Part shown: positions 1 through 7,651 of the stretch, piece after piece
How the letters are laid out: the number at the start of each line of letters is the position of its first letter
Position numbering within the stretch: the first letter of the stretch is position 1
Origin: Pseudomonadota bacterium
Lineage (GTDB): Bacteria; Pseudomonadota; Alphaproteobacteria; Rhizobiales; Devosiaceae
Direction of reading: 5' to 3'
DNA: 7,651 bases
Assembly (NCBI GenBank): GCA_023437755.1
Contig: JAEZFJ010000483.1
Location: 1-7,651, forward strand
Translations under genes and position numbers: made by a program
Notes under the pieces: model-generated
Databases searched by the model: none
Told to the model about the DNA's origin: nothing
The model's input: only the letters and a program-made list of their open reading frames with translations

Positions 1-581
1 CTTCTGCTCCGGGCCGGGTCCTGGATCTCTGTGCCGCCCCCGGTGGCAAGACCGCGCAACTGGTCAAGGCCGGTCACATCGTCACTGCCCTCGATAGCGA
101 TGTCACCAGGCTCGAGCGTCTTTCGGAGAACCTCAAGCGCCTCGGCATGACGGCCGAAACGATCCTCGCCGACGCCACCACCCACAGCCCGCCCGAACCA
201 TTCGACGGCGTGCTGCTCGACGCGCCGTGCTCGGCCACCGGTACGTTCCGCCGCCATCCCGAGGTGATCTGGCACCGCAGCGATCGCGACATCGCCAACC
301 GCGTCAGGCTGCAGCGCCAGATGCTCAGGAATGCCGTCCAGAGCCTCGCCCCGGGCGGAACGCTTATCTACTGCGTCTGCTCGCTCGTGCCGGCGGAAGG
401 GGAGGAACAGGCCGCCTGGATCGCGGCCGAAGTGGAGATGCTGGCAGTCGATCCCGTCAGTGCCGGAGAACTGCCCGAACTTGCCGACGCGGTGACCCCT
501 GAAGGCACGGTTCGCATCCTGCCGGGAATGATCCCTGGGGGAATCGACGGTTTCTTCGTGGCGCGCTATCGCCGCCGCTAG
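1..581 (+). CDS. rsmB: RsmB-family 16S rRNA (cytosine-C5) methyltransferase, C-terminal part (5' end outside window)
   Basis: The frame is open from base 3 and gives 192 residues before the TAG at 579-581. The product should transfer a methyl group from S-adenosylmethionine to C5 of a cytosine in 16S rRNA. Seen in the fragment: the SAM-binding motif I VLDLCAAPGGKTAQL at residues 6-20; an acidic motif II around ALDSD (D31); motif IV DAPCSATGTF with Cys76; and motif VI YCVCSLVPAEGEEQ with Cys126. The two cysteines are 50 residues apart, the same spacing as the release and nucleophile cysteines of E. coli RsmB (C325, C375). It ends in GFFVARYRRR, typical of the family. The N-terminal NusB-like half expected of full RsmB (about 430 residues) would lie left of the window and cannot be checked, so another member of the NOL1/NOP2/Sun family remains possible. 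It is followed by a 127-base gap and two same-strand genes. Confidence 0.9.
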   Translation, partial: SAPGRVLDLCAAPGGKTAQLVKAGHIVTALDSDVTRLERLSENLKRLGMTAETILADATTHSPPEPFDGVLLDAPCSATGTFRRHPEVIWHRSDRDIANRVRLQRQMLRNAVQSLAPGGTLIYCVCSLVPAEGEEQAAWIAAEVEMLAVDPVSAGELPELADAVTPEGTVRILPGMIPGGIDGFFVARYRRR

Positions 582-708
582 CATTTGAGAGGGCGCTCGG
601 CATAGATTCGACATATCGAGCCGGGGCGGACAACCGGACGAGGGTGGACAGCGTGAATATTGGCGGCAGAGCGGCCCAGACGATCTGCATGCCCGGGCGG
701 GAGCAGGT
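582..708 (+). other. Intergenic gap between the methyltransferase and heparinase genes
   Basis: This gap of 127 bases has no convincing terminator (no stem followed by a T run). It contains an imperfect palindrome, TCGACATATCGA, around 608-619, and a purine-rich GGGAG at 699-703 that serves as ribosome binding site for the next gene. A TTGAGA at 585-590 has no well-spaced -10 partner, so I do not call a promoter. A 20-codon frame from GTG 653 to TGA 713-715 is too short and unsupported to call as a gene. Confidence 0.5.
699..703 (+). promoter_or_regulatory. Ribosome binding site for the GTG-started heparinase gene
   Basis: GGGAG lies 5 bases before GTG 709 and 8 bases before GTG 712. The spacing slightly favours the second GTG, so the first residue may be dispensable. 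It decides between this start and the open frame upstream, which lacks ATG or GTG codons close by. Confidence 0.5.
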
Positions 709-2301
709 GTGGTGACACCCCCTCTGACCGATCGCCTGCGCGGCGCCGCTCTTGGCGCCGCCGATGCCGTGGTCACCTGGCCCGTGATGCGCTGGACCTG
801 GCGCGGCCTCGGCGACGATGCCTTCGCCGCCGAAATCCCCGAAATTCGCCCGGCGGACAGCGAAACCGTTCGCGACATGATGGCCGGCCGCTACCTGCTC
901 GCCAGCAAACTGGTCGAAACCGGCGGCGCCTCTCCGTTCAGCCTCGACAACGCCCATCCTGACTGGTGGCAGAACCTGCATGGCTTTTCCTGGCTCCGCC
1001 ATTTCCGCGACGTCCGCGATCCGGCATCCCGCCGCTTCGCCCGCACTCTGGTGCTCGACTGGATCAGCCGTGAGGGCCAGTTTGATCGCGACAGCTGGGC
1101 CGTCGGGCTGACCGCCCAGCGCGTACTCAATTGGCTGCGGCACCTGGCGCTGCTGCTGGAAGACGCCACCGCAGAGCAGACCCGCACCATCCAGCGCGTG
1201 CTCGGCACCCAGGTGCAGAGCCTGAAATTCCGCGCACCCCTCGCCCGCGATCCGGCCGATGCCCTGCTCGCCGCCATCGCCCTGGTTGGCGCCGCCTTCT
1301 GCGATCAGAGCGAATCCACCGATCTCGCGACCCGGGTCGAAGCCCTTAACGCCATTCTGGCTGGCCAGCTCGATCCGGGTGGGCTGCACCTGTCGCGCAA
1401 CCCCCGTCTGCACCTGCAGCTCCTGGTCGAACTCGCCAGCATCCGGCCCCTCGCTGCCTCGGCAAAAACCGAAGCCGCCAATGAGCTCGGCGCCCAGATC
1501 GACCGCATGCACGAGTCCCTTGATGCACTGACCCTGTCCACCGGTGAGCCGGCCTACTTCAACGGCGCCGGGCAACTGCCCCACGATGTCCTCGTCGCCG
1601 TGCAGGCGCATGGCCCGGCGGCCCGGCACAAATCCCAGCTCTTGGGTGGCTACGGCATCCTGCGCGACGGCAACACCGTCGTGATCGCCGACTCTGGGCT
1701 TCTTCCACCGCCCGGTTTCAGCCGCGACATCCACGCCGGCGCGCTTGCTTTCGAGCTCTCGCACGGCAGCGAACTCATTGTCGGCAGTTGCGGACCTGCC
1801 CCGGCTGATCTCATCGAGAGCCGCGACCTGTTCCGCCAGGGCGTTGCCCATTCGGCTCCCACCATCGATGCCGAGGACGTTCCCGGCAGCGCCCGGATCA
1901 CCCTCGATCCCGCCGAGCATGCACTGACCATCACCACCGACGGCTATGCCCGGCGCACCGGGTTCGAGATCGAGCGTCGCATCAGCCTTTTGTCGGAAGG
2001 CACCACCGTGGTCGGCCAGGATCGCTTGATCGGCGGCAATGGTGGCACGGGGCTGCTGTCCGTACGCTTCCATCTCGGTCCCGGCACCAGGGTCCGCCAG
2101 AGCCGCGGTGAGGCTATTGCGCGCTTGGTGCTGCCCAACGGGCAGATCTGGAGCCTCCTCTGGGAAGGGGCGACCCTGCGCGACGAAGAAAGCGTGCGCC
2201 AGTCGTCCTATCTGGGCTTCCATCGCACGCGGCAACTGGTGCTCGAGGCGCCCGTCGCCAGCGGCACCGAGATCGCCTGGATCATCACGCTGGAGCAATG
2301 A
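709..2301 (+). CDS. Heparinase II/III family protein
   Basis: This 530-residue protein resembles the heparinase II/III-like proteins of alphaproteobacteria, which pair an N-terminal alpha/alpha-toroid domain with a C-terminal beta-sandwich. The N-terminal half (about 1-280) is helical and rich in Trp and Arg (for example DWWQNLHGFSWLRHF). The C-terminal half carries the segments I associate with this family: YFNGAGQLPHD (N285), GYGILRDGNTVVIADSG, DIHAGALAFELSHGSE (H342), and late beta-rich blocks VRFHLGPG and YLGFHRTRQLVLEA. Characterised relatives are polysaccharide lyases, but the substrate here is unknown and I cannot confirm catalytic residues. No signal peptide is evident. The start is GTG 709 (or the adjacent GTG 712), with GGGAG at 699-703; the frame is open further upstream but offers no better start. 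It lies 56 bases before purH on the same strand, consistent with cotranscription. Length is near the usual 530-570 residues. Confidence 0.85.
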   Translation: MVTPPLTDRLRGAALGAADAVVTWPVMRWTWRGLGDDAFAAEIPEIRPADSETVRDMMAGRYLLASKLVETGGASPFSLDNAHPDWWQNLHGFSWLRHFRDVRDPASRRFARTLVLDWISREGQFDRDSWAVGLTAQRVLNWLRHLALLLEDATAEQTRTIQRVLGTQVQSLKFRAPLARDPADALLAAIALVGAAFCDQSESTDLATRVEALNAILAGQLDPGGLHLSRNPRLHLQLLVELASIRPLAASAKTEAANELGAQIDRMHESLDALTLSTGEPAYFNGAGQLPHDVLVAVQAHGPAARHKSQLLGGYGILRDGNTVVIADSGLLPPPGFSRDIHAGALAFELSHGSELIVGSCGPAPADLIESRDLFRQGVAHSAPTIDAEDVPGSARITLDPAEHALTITTDGYARRTGFEIERRISLLSEGTTVVGQDRLIGGNGGTGLLSVRFHLGPGTRVRQSRGEAIARLVLPNGQIWSLLWEGATLRDEESVRQSSYLGFHRTRQLVLEAPVASGTEIAWIITLEQ

Positions 2302-2357
2302 GCGGAGCGGTTGGCGAGCCGCGATCTTCGTGCTAGCGAGCCGCCACCAGCACACAC

Positions 2358-3956
<1,599 letters not shown>

Positions 3957-3976
3957 CCGCGGCGGAACAGTCCTTT

Positions 3977-4018
3977 CAGGCGCCTGCTGAACTGCACCGG
4001 CAGTTCAACAAGTGCCGG
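3977..4018. repeat. Cluster of overlapping inverted repeats past the purH stop
   Basis: Three perfect inverted repeats are packed together: the 10-base palindrome CAGGCGCCTG (3977-3986); TGAACTG / CAGTTCA with a 6-base loop (3988-4007); and CCGGCA / TGCCGG with a 10-base loop (3997-4018). The last two share bases, so only one can form at a time. They lie inside the C-terminal codons of the ATP-grasp gene and 21-62 bases after the purH stop. None is followed by a T run on either strand, so this is not a classic intrinsic terminator; ending or protecting the purH transcript is a possible role. Confidence 0.45.
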
Positions 4019-4180
4019 CCACCAGTCGTCCGCAGCATAGATCGATGACACCGACCCGCTTTGCAGCGACCGTCGGCCAGCATAGCCGAGCCGCCCGCTA
4101 CTCATCAGGCTGGTAAGCAGTGAGGCGGCATTGGGAATGGGGTGAACCCAGCTGGCGCCGTAGATCGGCTCGATCGCGCC

Positions 4181-4183
4181 GGG
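4181..4183 (-). other. Apparent one-base deletion / frameshift site in the ATP-grasp gene
   Basis: The plus strand reads GGG here, so CCC in the gene. Reading GTA TTC CCG gives V-F-P and then the wrong frame. Adding one C, or slipping back one base to re-read the last C of TTC, gives V-F-P-G-A-I-E-P and joins the two family-like halves without loss of residues. A short homopolymer is a common place for real indels and for sequencing errors. Confidence 0.7.
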
Positions 4184-5151
4184 AATACGCCGCTGGCGAG
4201 AGCGACCGCCAGCATCGGAAAATCCAGCCCTGCCGCTGCACCCAGGCCGATCCATGCCCAGACCCGAGTGTTGACGTCGAGCAGCTTCAACCTGTCATCG
4301 CGCCGGTCATGCTTGAATTCGACCTCCACCAGGCCATGGTACCGGACGGCCTCGAGAAGCTTGCAGCTCTCCCGTTGCACCTCGGGCAGCGCGACCGCCT
4401 CGACGAACGGGCTGGTGCCGAACTCAGCCGGATATTGCCGCGCCCGGCGCGCAGTAAGTCCGCAGAGTTCGCGCCCGTGGTCCCACAGCCCCGCATACGA
4501 GTACTGCGTGGCGCCATCGCCGGGAATCAGCTCCTGCACCACCACTTCCGCAGGATCCATATACTGAGTCGCCAGCTCAAACTTCTGCCGGTAGTCGCCG
4601 GATGTTTCTGCTTTCCAGGCCTTCGCCTTGGTGAGGGGGTTCACCCTTTCCGTCGATGTCGGCTTGATCACCGCTGGCAAACGCACCTCGTCGGGTTGAG
4701 CGCGCTGCGTTTTGCCATCCCAGAACACTTCCGGAAAGCCCATCCCCAGCTGTTCGGCAAGCTGGTACAGCTGCCCTTTGTCGTTGAGCTGCTCGAGTTC
4801 GGACCAAGGCATCGTCGCCAGCGCGAAGCGCTGACTGAGCACATCGTAGTTCTGGGTCACGAACTGGACGTCATGGTCACTGGCTGGCAGCAGAACCCAG
4901 CCCTCGAGCCGCAGCTCATTGGCAACAGCGAGTAGCTGCTGCAGCGCGTTCGGCGCGCCCGGCCCGTTCCAGGGAATGTGGTGGCGCACGTATTTCGAGT
5001 ATTGAGCGACCGTGTCGGTGCGGGTCAGATAGGCTACGCCCAGGCCCTGCCGTCCCAGACTCCGCGCCACCGCCAGTGCACCATAGGACCCGCCAAGCAC
5101 GATGGCGCCTGCCGGCAATGCGGTTCTGGACTTGGGCGCGTCGCGGTTCAT

Positions 5152-5222
5152 GGGAAGGGTTATCCGAAGGCCGTGTCTCCATAGCGGAAGCTCTGCACCG
5201 GCGCTATCGGCACACCAGCAGC
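5152..5222 (-). other. Short gap between flippase and ATP-grasp genes
   Basis: These 71 bases separate the flippase stop (TAA, 5225-5223) from the ATP-grasp start at 5151. I see no terminator and no convincing promoter, which fits cotranscription of the two minus-strand genes. A second ATG at 5182 is in a different frame and is not used here. Confidence 0.5.
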
Positions 5223-6536
5223 TTATCGAACCGCAGTGAAGATTCGGTGAGTGGTAAGCCCCTGAAAGATGTCGCCTCTGCGTCCCTCGAGCCGCTGCGT
5301 CAGCATACCAAGACTGACTGCCCAGAAGATTTCGGCGACCAGCAGGGCCGAGGCGATACCCACTAGGCCCCAGGCCGGGGTCAACACTGCCGCGAGCACC
5401 ACAAGTACCACTACGGCCATCAGGCACAGGCGGGCACTGCGCACCTGATGACCTCCCAACGAGAGCAAATGAGCGTTCATTCCGCCCATGACTCGCACGG
5501 ATTGGCTGAACAGGAAGATCACCAGCGGCCAGTAGCCAGCCACATATTCCGGTCCGAACAGCGCCAGCACCACCTGGCCGAAAACAATTGCCAGCGCGGT
5601 CGTGCCGAGCATGGTTGCCAAGGCGAGTAGATTGGTGCGCCATAGAATGCCACTCGTTGCCGCCCGGTTGGTCGCCATCGAGGTTGCGAGATCGCGCAGC
5701 GCGAATTGTTGCGACGCCGTACTGAAAAACCCCACCAGGGCGGCAACCCGTATCGCGACACCGAGGACCGCCACCTGATCTGGTGGCAGGAACAAGCCGC
5801 CAAGCAGCACCACCAGATCCGCTGTCGCGCCCGCTACAATGGTGACCATCAGCATTGCGGCAGCGCGGCGCCGATAAAACTCACGCAGATCGCGCTGCGG
5901 AGCTCCCCCATTCTGCCGCCTGAAGGCATTGTCGGAGCCCATGATGATCGCCTGGCCAACGGCGACCAGCACCGCAATCACCACCGTCGCGATCAGGACC
6001 GCGTCGATCGAGCGGGGCAGGCCGAACAAGATCATCACCATCAGGAACGCCAGCAGCAATCCGGGTCGCACGACGAAATCGGGCATGTAAGACAAAGCGA
6101 AACGCCGCTGAGCGTTGGCGGCGCTGTTGTTGAGACGGATAACAGCAACGGGGATGGCGGCGAGGACGCCGTAGAGCACGGCTTTGGCCATGCCCTCATC
6201 GAGGGGCAGGACGAATGCCGCCGGTGCAAGGAGCAGGAACAGGCCGGCAAGCGCATACATGTCGCGCCGGGCTGCGGTGAGAAAGGCACCTACGAGGCGG
6301 TTGCGGCCGAAGGCCTGGAAGCGCGCCAGATAGGTCAGCGCGATGGAATGGTAGCCGCCGGTGATGAGCAGGCTGACGAAAGCCGTGAGGCTCATGCCGA
6401 GAAAGACGGTGCCGACGTCGTGTGGCAGAAAGGTGCGGGCAAGTACCACCTGGCTGAGGAACCCGAACGCCGCGCCTGACAGGCGAGCGCCCATCAGGCC
6501 TGCAAGCGACAGGACAAGGCGCCAAAGTGACGGCAA
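5223..6536 (-). CDS. Polysaccharide biosynthesis flippase, MOP/Wzx-like membrane protein
   Basis: The 437-residue product is strongly hydrophobic, with about a dozen likely membrane segments, among them residues 5-33, 41-62, 92-112, 115-135, 155-175 and 180-200, and a last one near LVGIASALLVAEIFWAVSLGML. Its start, with GARLSGAAFGFLSQVVLARTF followed by DVGTVFLGMSL, is typical of the oligosaccharide-lipid flippase branch of the MOP superfamily (Wzx/RfbX type), which moves lipid-linked glycans across the inner membrane. A central positively charged loop (about 205-235, DLREFYRRRAAA) also fits. The first possible start is TTG 6536, with GGAAC a short way upstream; ATG 6494 is an alternative that would remove 14 residues, part of the first membrane segment. 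No ATG or GTG exists further up before the in-frame stop near 6611. It precedes the ATP-grasp gene by 71 bases. The glycan carried cannot be told from the sequence. Confidence 0.85.
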   Translation of the reverse strand: MPSLWRLVLSLAGLMGARLSGAAFGFLSQVVLARTFLPHDVGTVFLGMSLTAFVSLLITGGYHSIALTYLARFQAFGRNRLVGAFLTAARRDMYALAGLFLLLAPAAFVLPLDEGMAKAVLYGVLAAIPVAVIRLNNSAANAQRRFALSYMPDFVVRPGLLLAFLMVMILFGLPRSIDAVLIATVVIAVLVAVGQAIIMGSDNAFRRQNGGAPQRDLREFYRRRAAAMLMVTIVAGATADLVVLLGGLFLPPDQVAVLGVAIRVAALVGFFSTASQQFALRDLATSMATNRAATSGILWRTNLLALATMLGTTALAIVFGQVVLALFGPEYVAGYWPLVIFLFSQSVRVMGGMNAHLLSLGGHQVRSARLCLMAVVVLVVLAAVLTPAWGLVGIASALLVAEIFWAVSLGMLTQRLEGRRGDIFQGLTTHRIFTAVR

Positions 6537-6558
6537 AACCAGTTCCGTTCCAACTATC

Positions 6559-6573
6559 GGGCCGCACCGGCCC
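6559..6573. repeat. Perfect inverted repeat in the flippase leader
   Basis: GGGCCG-CAC-CGGCCC is a perfect 6-base stem with a 3-base loop, all G:C pairs. It sits 23 bases ahead of the TTG start of the flippase, so it would fold in the 5' leader of that message if transcription begins upstream. No T run follows on either strand. In GC-rich DNA it may be chance. Confidence 0.35.
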
Positions 6574-6665
6574 TGCGGACACGCTAGCCTTGAGCCGTTT
6601 TGATCCCGTTAAACCGAAGCCTAAACACTTGCCCCCCTGGTTCACGGTGCTGCGCTGCGCGATAC

Positions 6666-6681
6666 CGTACCCGTGAGTACG
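6666..6681. promoter_or_regulatory. Operator-like inverted repeat upstream of leuC
   Basis: CGTAC-CCGTGA-GTACG has perfect 5-base half-sites with a 6-base spacer, ending 6 bases before the proposed -35 element. The 16-base size and position suit a dimeric regulator acting on leuC. I do not recognise the regulator. Confidence 0.3.
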
Positions 6682-6687
6682 CTTGTG

Positions 6688-6716
6688 CTTGACCGCCACG
6701 GGGCTGAGGCTTAGAA
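6688..6716 (+). promoter_or_regulatory. Candidate housekeeping promoter for leuC
   Basis: CTTGAC at 6688-6693 matches the -35 box of alphaproteobacterial housekeeping promoters. After 17 bases comes TTAGAA (6711-6716) as a weaker -10. The predicted start near 6723 would give a leader of only about 24 bases, enough for the GGA ribosome binding element but not for an attenuator. Confidence 0.45.
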
Positions 6717-6746
6717 CGACTTCAAACTCTTTGCTGGACTTCGGTA

Positions 6747-7651
6747 ATGGCCAATCCGCGCACGCTTTACGACAAGATCTGGGACGACCACCTGGTGCAG
6801 AACAACGAGGATGGGACCTCCCTCCTCTATATCGATCGGCACCTCGTCCACGAAGTGACGAGTCCGCAGGCCTTCGAGGGGCTGCGGATGAATGGCCGCA
6901 AGGTGCGCCACCCGGAGCGCACCCTGGCCGTCGCCGACCACAATGTCCCGACCTCGGACCGCTCGCTGCCCAACCCGGATCCGGAAAGCGCCGTGCAGAT
7001 CGCCGCGCTCGAGGAAAACACCCGCGATTTCGGGATCGAATACTATGACCCCTTCGACCGGCGGCAGGGGATCGTGCACATCGTCGGCCCCGAGCAGGGC
7101 TTTACCCTGCCCGGCATGACAATCGTGTGTGGTGACTCCCACACCTCGACACATGGTGCGTTCGGCGCCCTGGCGCACGGTATCGGCACCTCGGAAGTCG
7201 AGCACGTGCTGGCCACGCAGACGCTGAAGCAGCAGAAGGCCAAGAACATGCTGGTGCGCGTCGACGGCCAGTTGCCGGCCGGCGTCACCGCCAAGGACAT
7301 CATCCTCGCCATCATTGGTGAGACCGGCACCGCCGGTGGCAATGGCCACGTTATCGAGTTTGCCGGCGAAGCCATTCGCTCGCTGTCGATGGAAGGCCGC
7401 ATGACGGTCTGCAACATGACCATCGAAGGCGGCGCCCGTGCCGGCCTGATCGCCCCGGACGAAACAACCTTCGCTTATGTGAAGGACCGTCCCCGCGCGC
7501 CCAAAGGCAAGGCCTGGGACATGGCGCTCGATTATTGGAAGACCCTCTATACCGACGAGGGTGCGCATTTCGACAAGGTTGTGGTGCTCGATGCCAGCAG
7601 CCTGCCGCCGATCGTGTCCTGGGGCTCCTCGCCCGAGGACGTGATCTCGGT
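6747..7651 (+). CDS. leuC: 3-isopropylmalate dehydratase large subunit, N-terminal part (3' end outside window)
   Basis: LeuC with LeuD isomerises 2-isopropylmalate to 3-isopropylmalate through a dehydration-hydration, in leucine synthesis in the cytosol. From ATG 6747 the frame is open to the window edge and gives 301 codons; full LeuC has about 470. The start MANPRTLYDKIWDDHLV is typical. Family blocks seen: LLYIDRHLVHEVTSPQAF (residues 26-43), RTLAVADHNVPTSDR, GDSHTSTHGAFGALAHGIG from D130, EVEHVLATQTL, GETGTAGGNGHVIEFAG, CNMTIEGGARAGLIAPDETT and VSWGSSPEDV at the cut. The three cysteines binding the [4Fe-4S] cluster lie in the missing C-terminal part. A GGA at 6736-6738 is 8 bases ahead of the ATG. 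No frame disruption is seen. Confidence 0.96.
   Translation, partial: MANPRTLYDKIWDDHLVQNNEDGTSLLYIDRHLVHEVTSPQAFEGLRMNGRKVRHPERTLAVADHNVPTSDRSLPNPDPESAVQIAALEENTRDFGIEYYDPFDRRQGIVHIVGPEQGFTLPGMTIVCGDSHTSTHGAFGALAHGIGTSEVEHVLATQTLKQQKAKNMLVRVDGQLPAGVTAKDIILAIIGETGTAGGNGHVIEFAGEAIRSLSMEGRMTVCNMTIEGGARAGLIAPDETTFAYVKDRPRAPKGKAWDMALDYWKTLYTDEGAHFDKVVVLDASSLPPIVSWGSSPEDVIS

Larger units (their letters stand above)
6537..6746. other. Divergent intergenic region between flippase gene and leuC
   Basis: These 210 bases contain the start signals of two divergent genes. Going right: a GGGCCG/CGGCCC hairpin (6559-6573), a run of six C (about 6635-6640), an operator-like repeat (6666-6681), a promoter-like pair (6688-6716) and a GGA ribosome binding element (6736-6738) for leuC. 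I could not find a convincing promoter for the flippase on the minus strand. Confidence 0.6.

Noticed and set aside
653..715. 20-codon GTG-started frame ending at TGA across the heparinase start
   Set aside because: No clear ribosome binding site or homology; the overlap with the GTG start could suggest coupling, but chance is as likely.
2314..2344. Direct repeat GCGAGCCGC (2314-2322 and 2336-2344) between the heparinase gene and purH
   Set aside because: Only two GC-rich 9-base copies; not enough to support a regulatory site or mobile element.
457..2355. 632-codon open frame on the minus strand across the heparinase gene
   Set aside because: It is antisense to a gene with clear family motifs. 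Its Gly/Ala/Gln/Asp-rich sequence has no recognisable domain; long antisense frames are expected in GC-rich coding DNA.
4120..4935. 271-codon plus-strand open frame across the ATP-grasp gene
   Set aside because: Antisense to the ATP-grasp motifs and without recognisable domain content.
5152..5643. In-frame upstream extension of the ATP-grasp frame to 512 residues
   Set aside because: The extra 164 residues overlap the flippase in another frame and show no domain; ATG 5151 gives a natural family start.
5706..6479. 257-codon plus-strand open frame across the flippase gene
   Set aside because: Rich in His, Gln, Glu and Arg, as expected for the complement of hydrophobic membrane codons; no family likeness.
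6673..6714. 13-codon frame MSTLVLDRHGAEA, resembling a leader peptide or the start of a histidine phosphatase (RHG)
   Set aside because: It has only two Leu codons, no run of them, and overlaps the proposed -35 and -10 elements of leuC, so it would not be transcribed from that promoter. No continuation of a phosphatase was seen in the following bases.

Overview
The window looks like the chromosome of a high-GC alphaproteobacterium, probably Hyphomicrobiales and perhaps Devosia-like. This rests on GC-rich codon use and on the same-strand order RsmB-type methyltransferase, heparinase II/III-like protein, purH, which I recall as common in rhizobial relatives. The genus is inference. No tRNA, rRNA, CRISPR array, insertion sequence or phage gene was seen.

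Layout. Positions 1-3956 hold three plus-strand genes: the C-terminal part of a 16S rRNA m5C methyltransferase (cut by the window edge), a complete heparinase II/III family protein with a GTG start, and a complete purH. Positions 3953-6536 hold two minus-strand genes, transcribed flippase first and ATP-grasp second: a polysaccharide-export-type flippase (MOP/Wzx-like) and an ATP-grasp carboxylate-amine-ligase-like protein. A 210-base divergent intergenic region separates the flippase from leuC, which starts at 6747 on the plus strand and runs off the right edge.

The most notable points are in the minus-strand pair. The ATP-grasp gene is broken by an apparent one-base loss in a CCC run (plus-strand GGG, 4181-4183). 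Its family-like C-terminus continues in another frame to a stop that shares two bases with the purH stop inside a CTAG. This could be a real young pseudogene, a sequencing error, or less likely recoding. Flippase and ATP-grasp sit between two biosynthetic genes with no glycosyltransferase in view, which suggests a small cell-surface polysaccharide export or modification unit. The purH/ATP-grasp convergence has no intergenic space and no classic terminator; overlapping inverted repeats lie just past the purH stop. The leuC upstream region holds a good alphaproteobacterial-style promoter and a nearby operator-like inverted repeat.

I did not find a clearly new biological system. The rest reads as ordinary housekeeping sequence.
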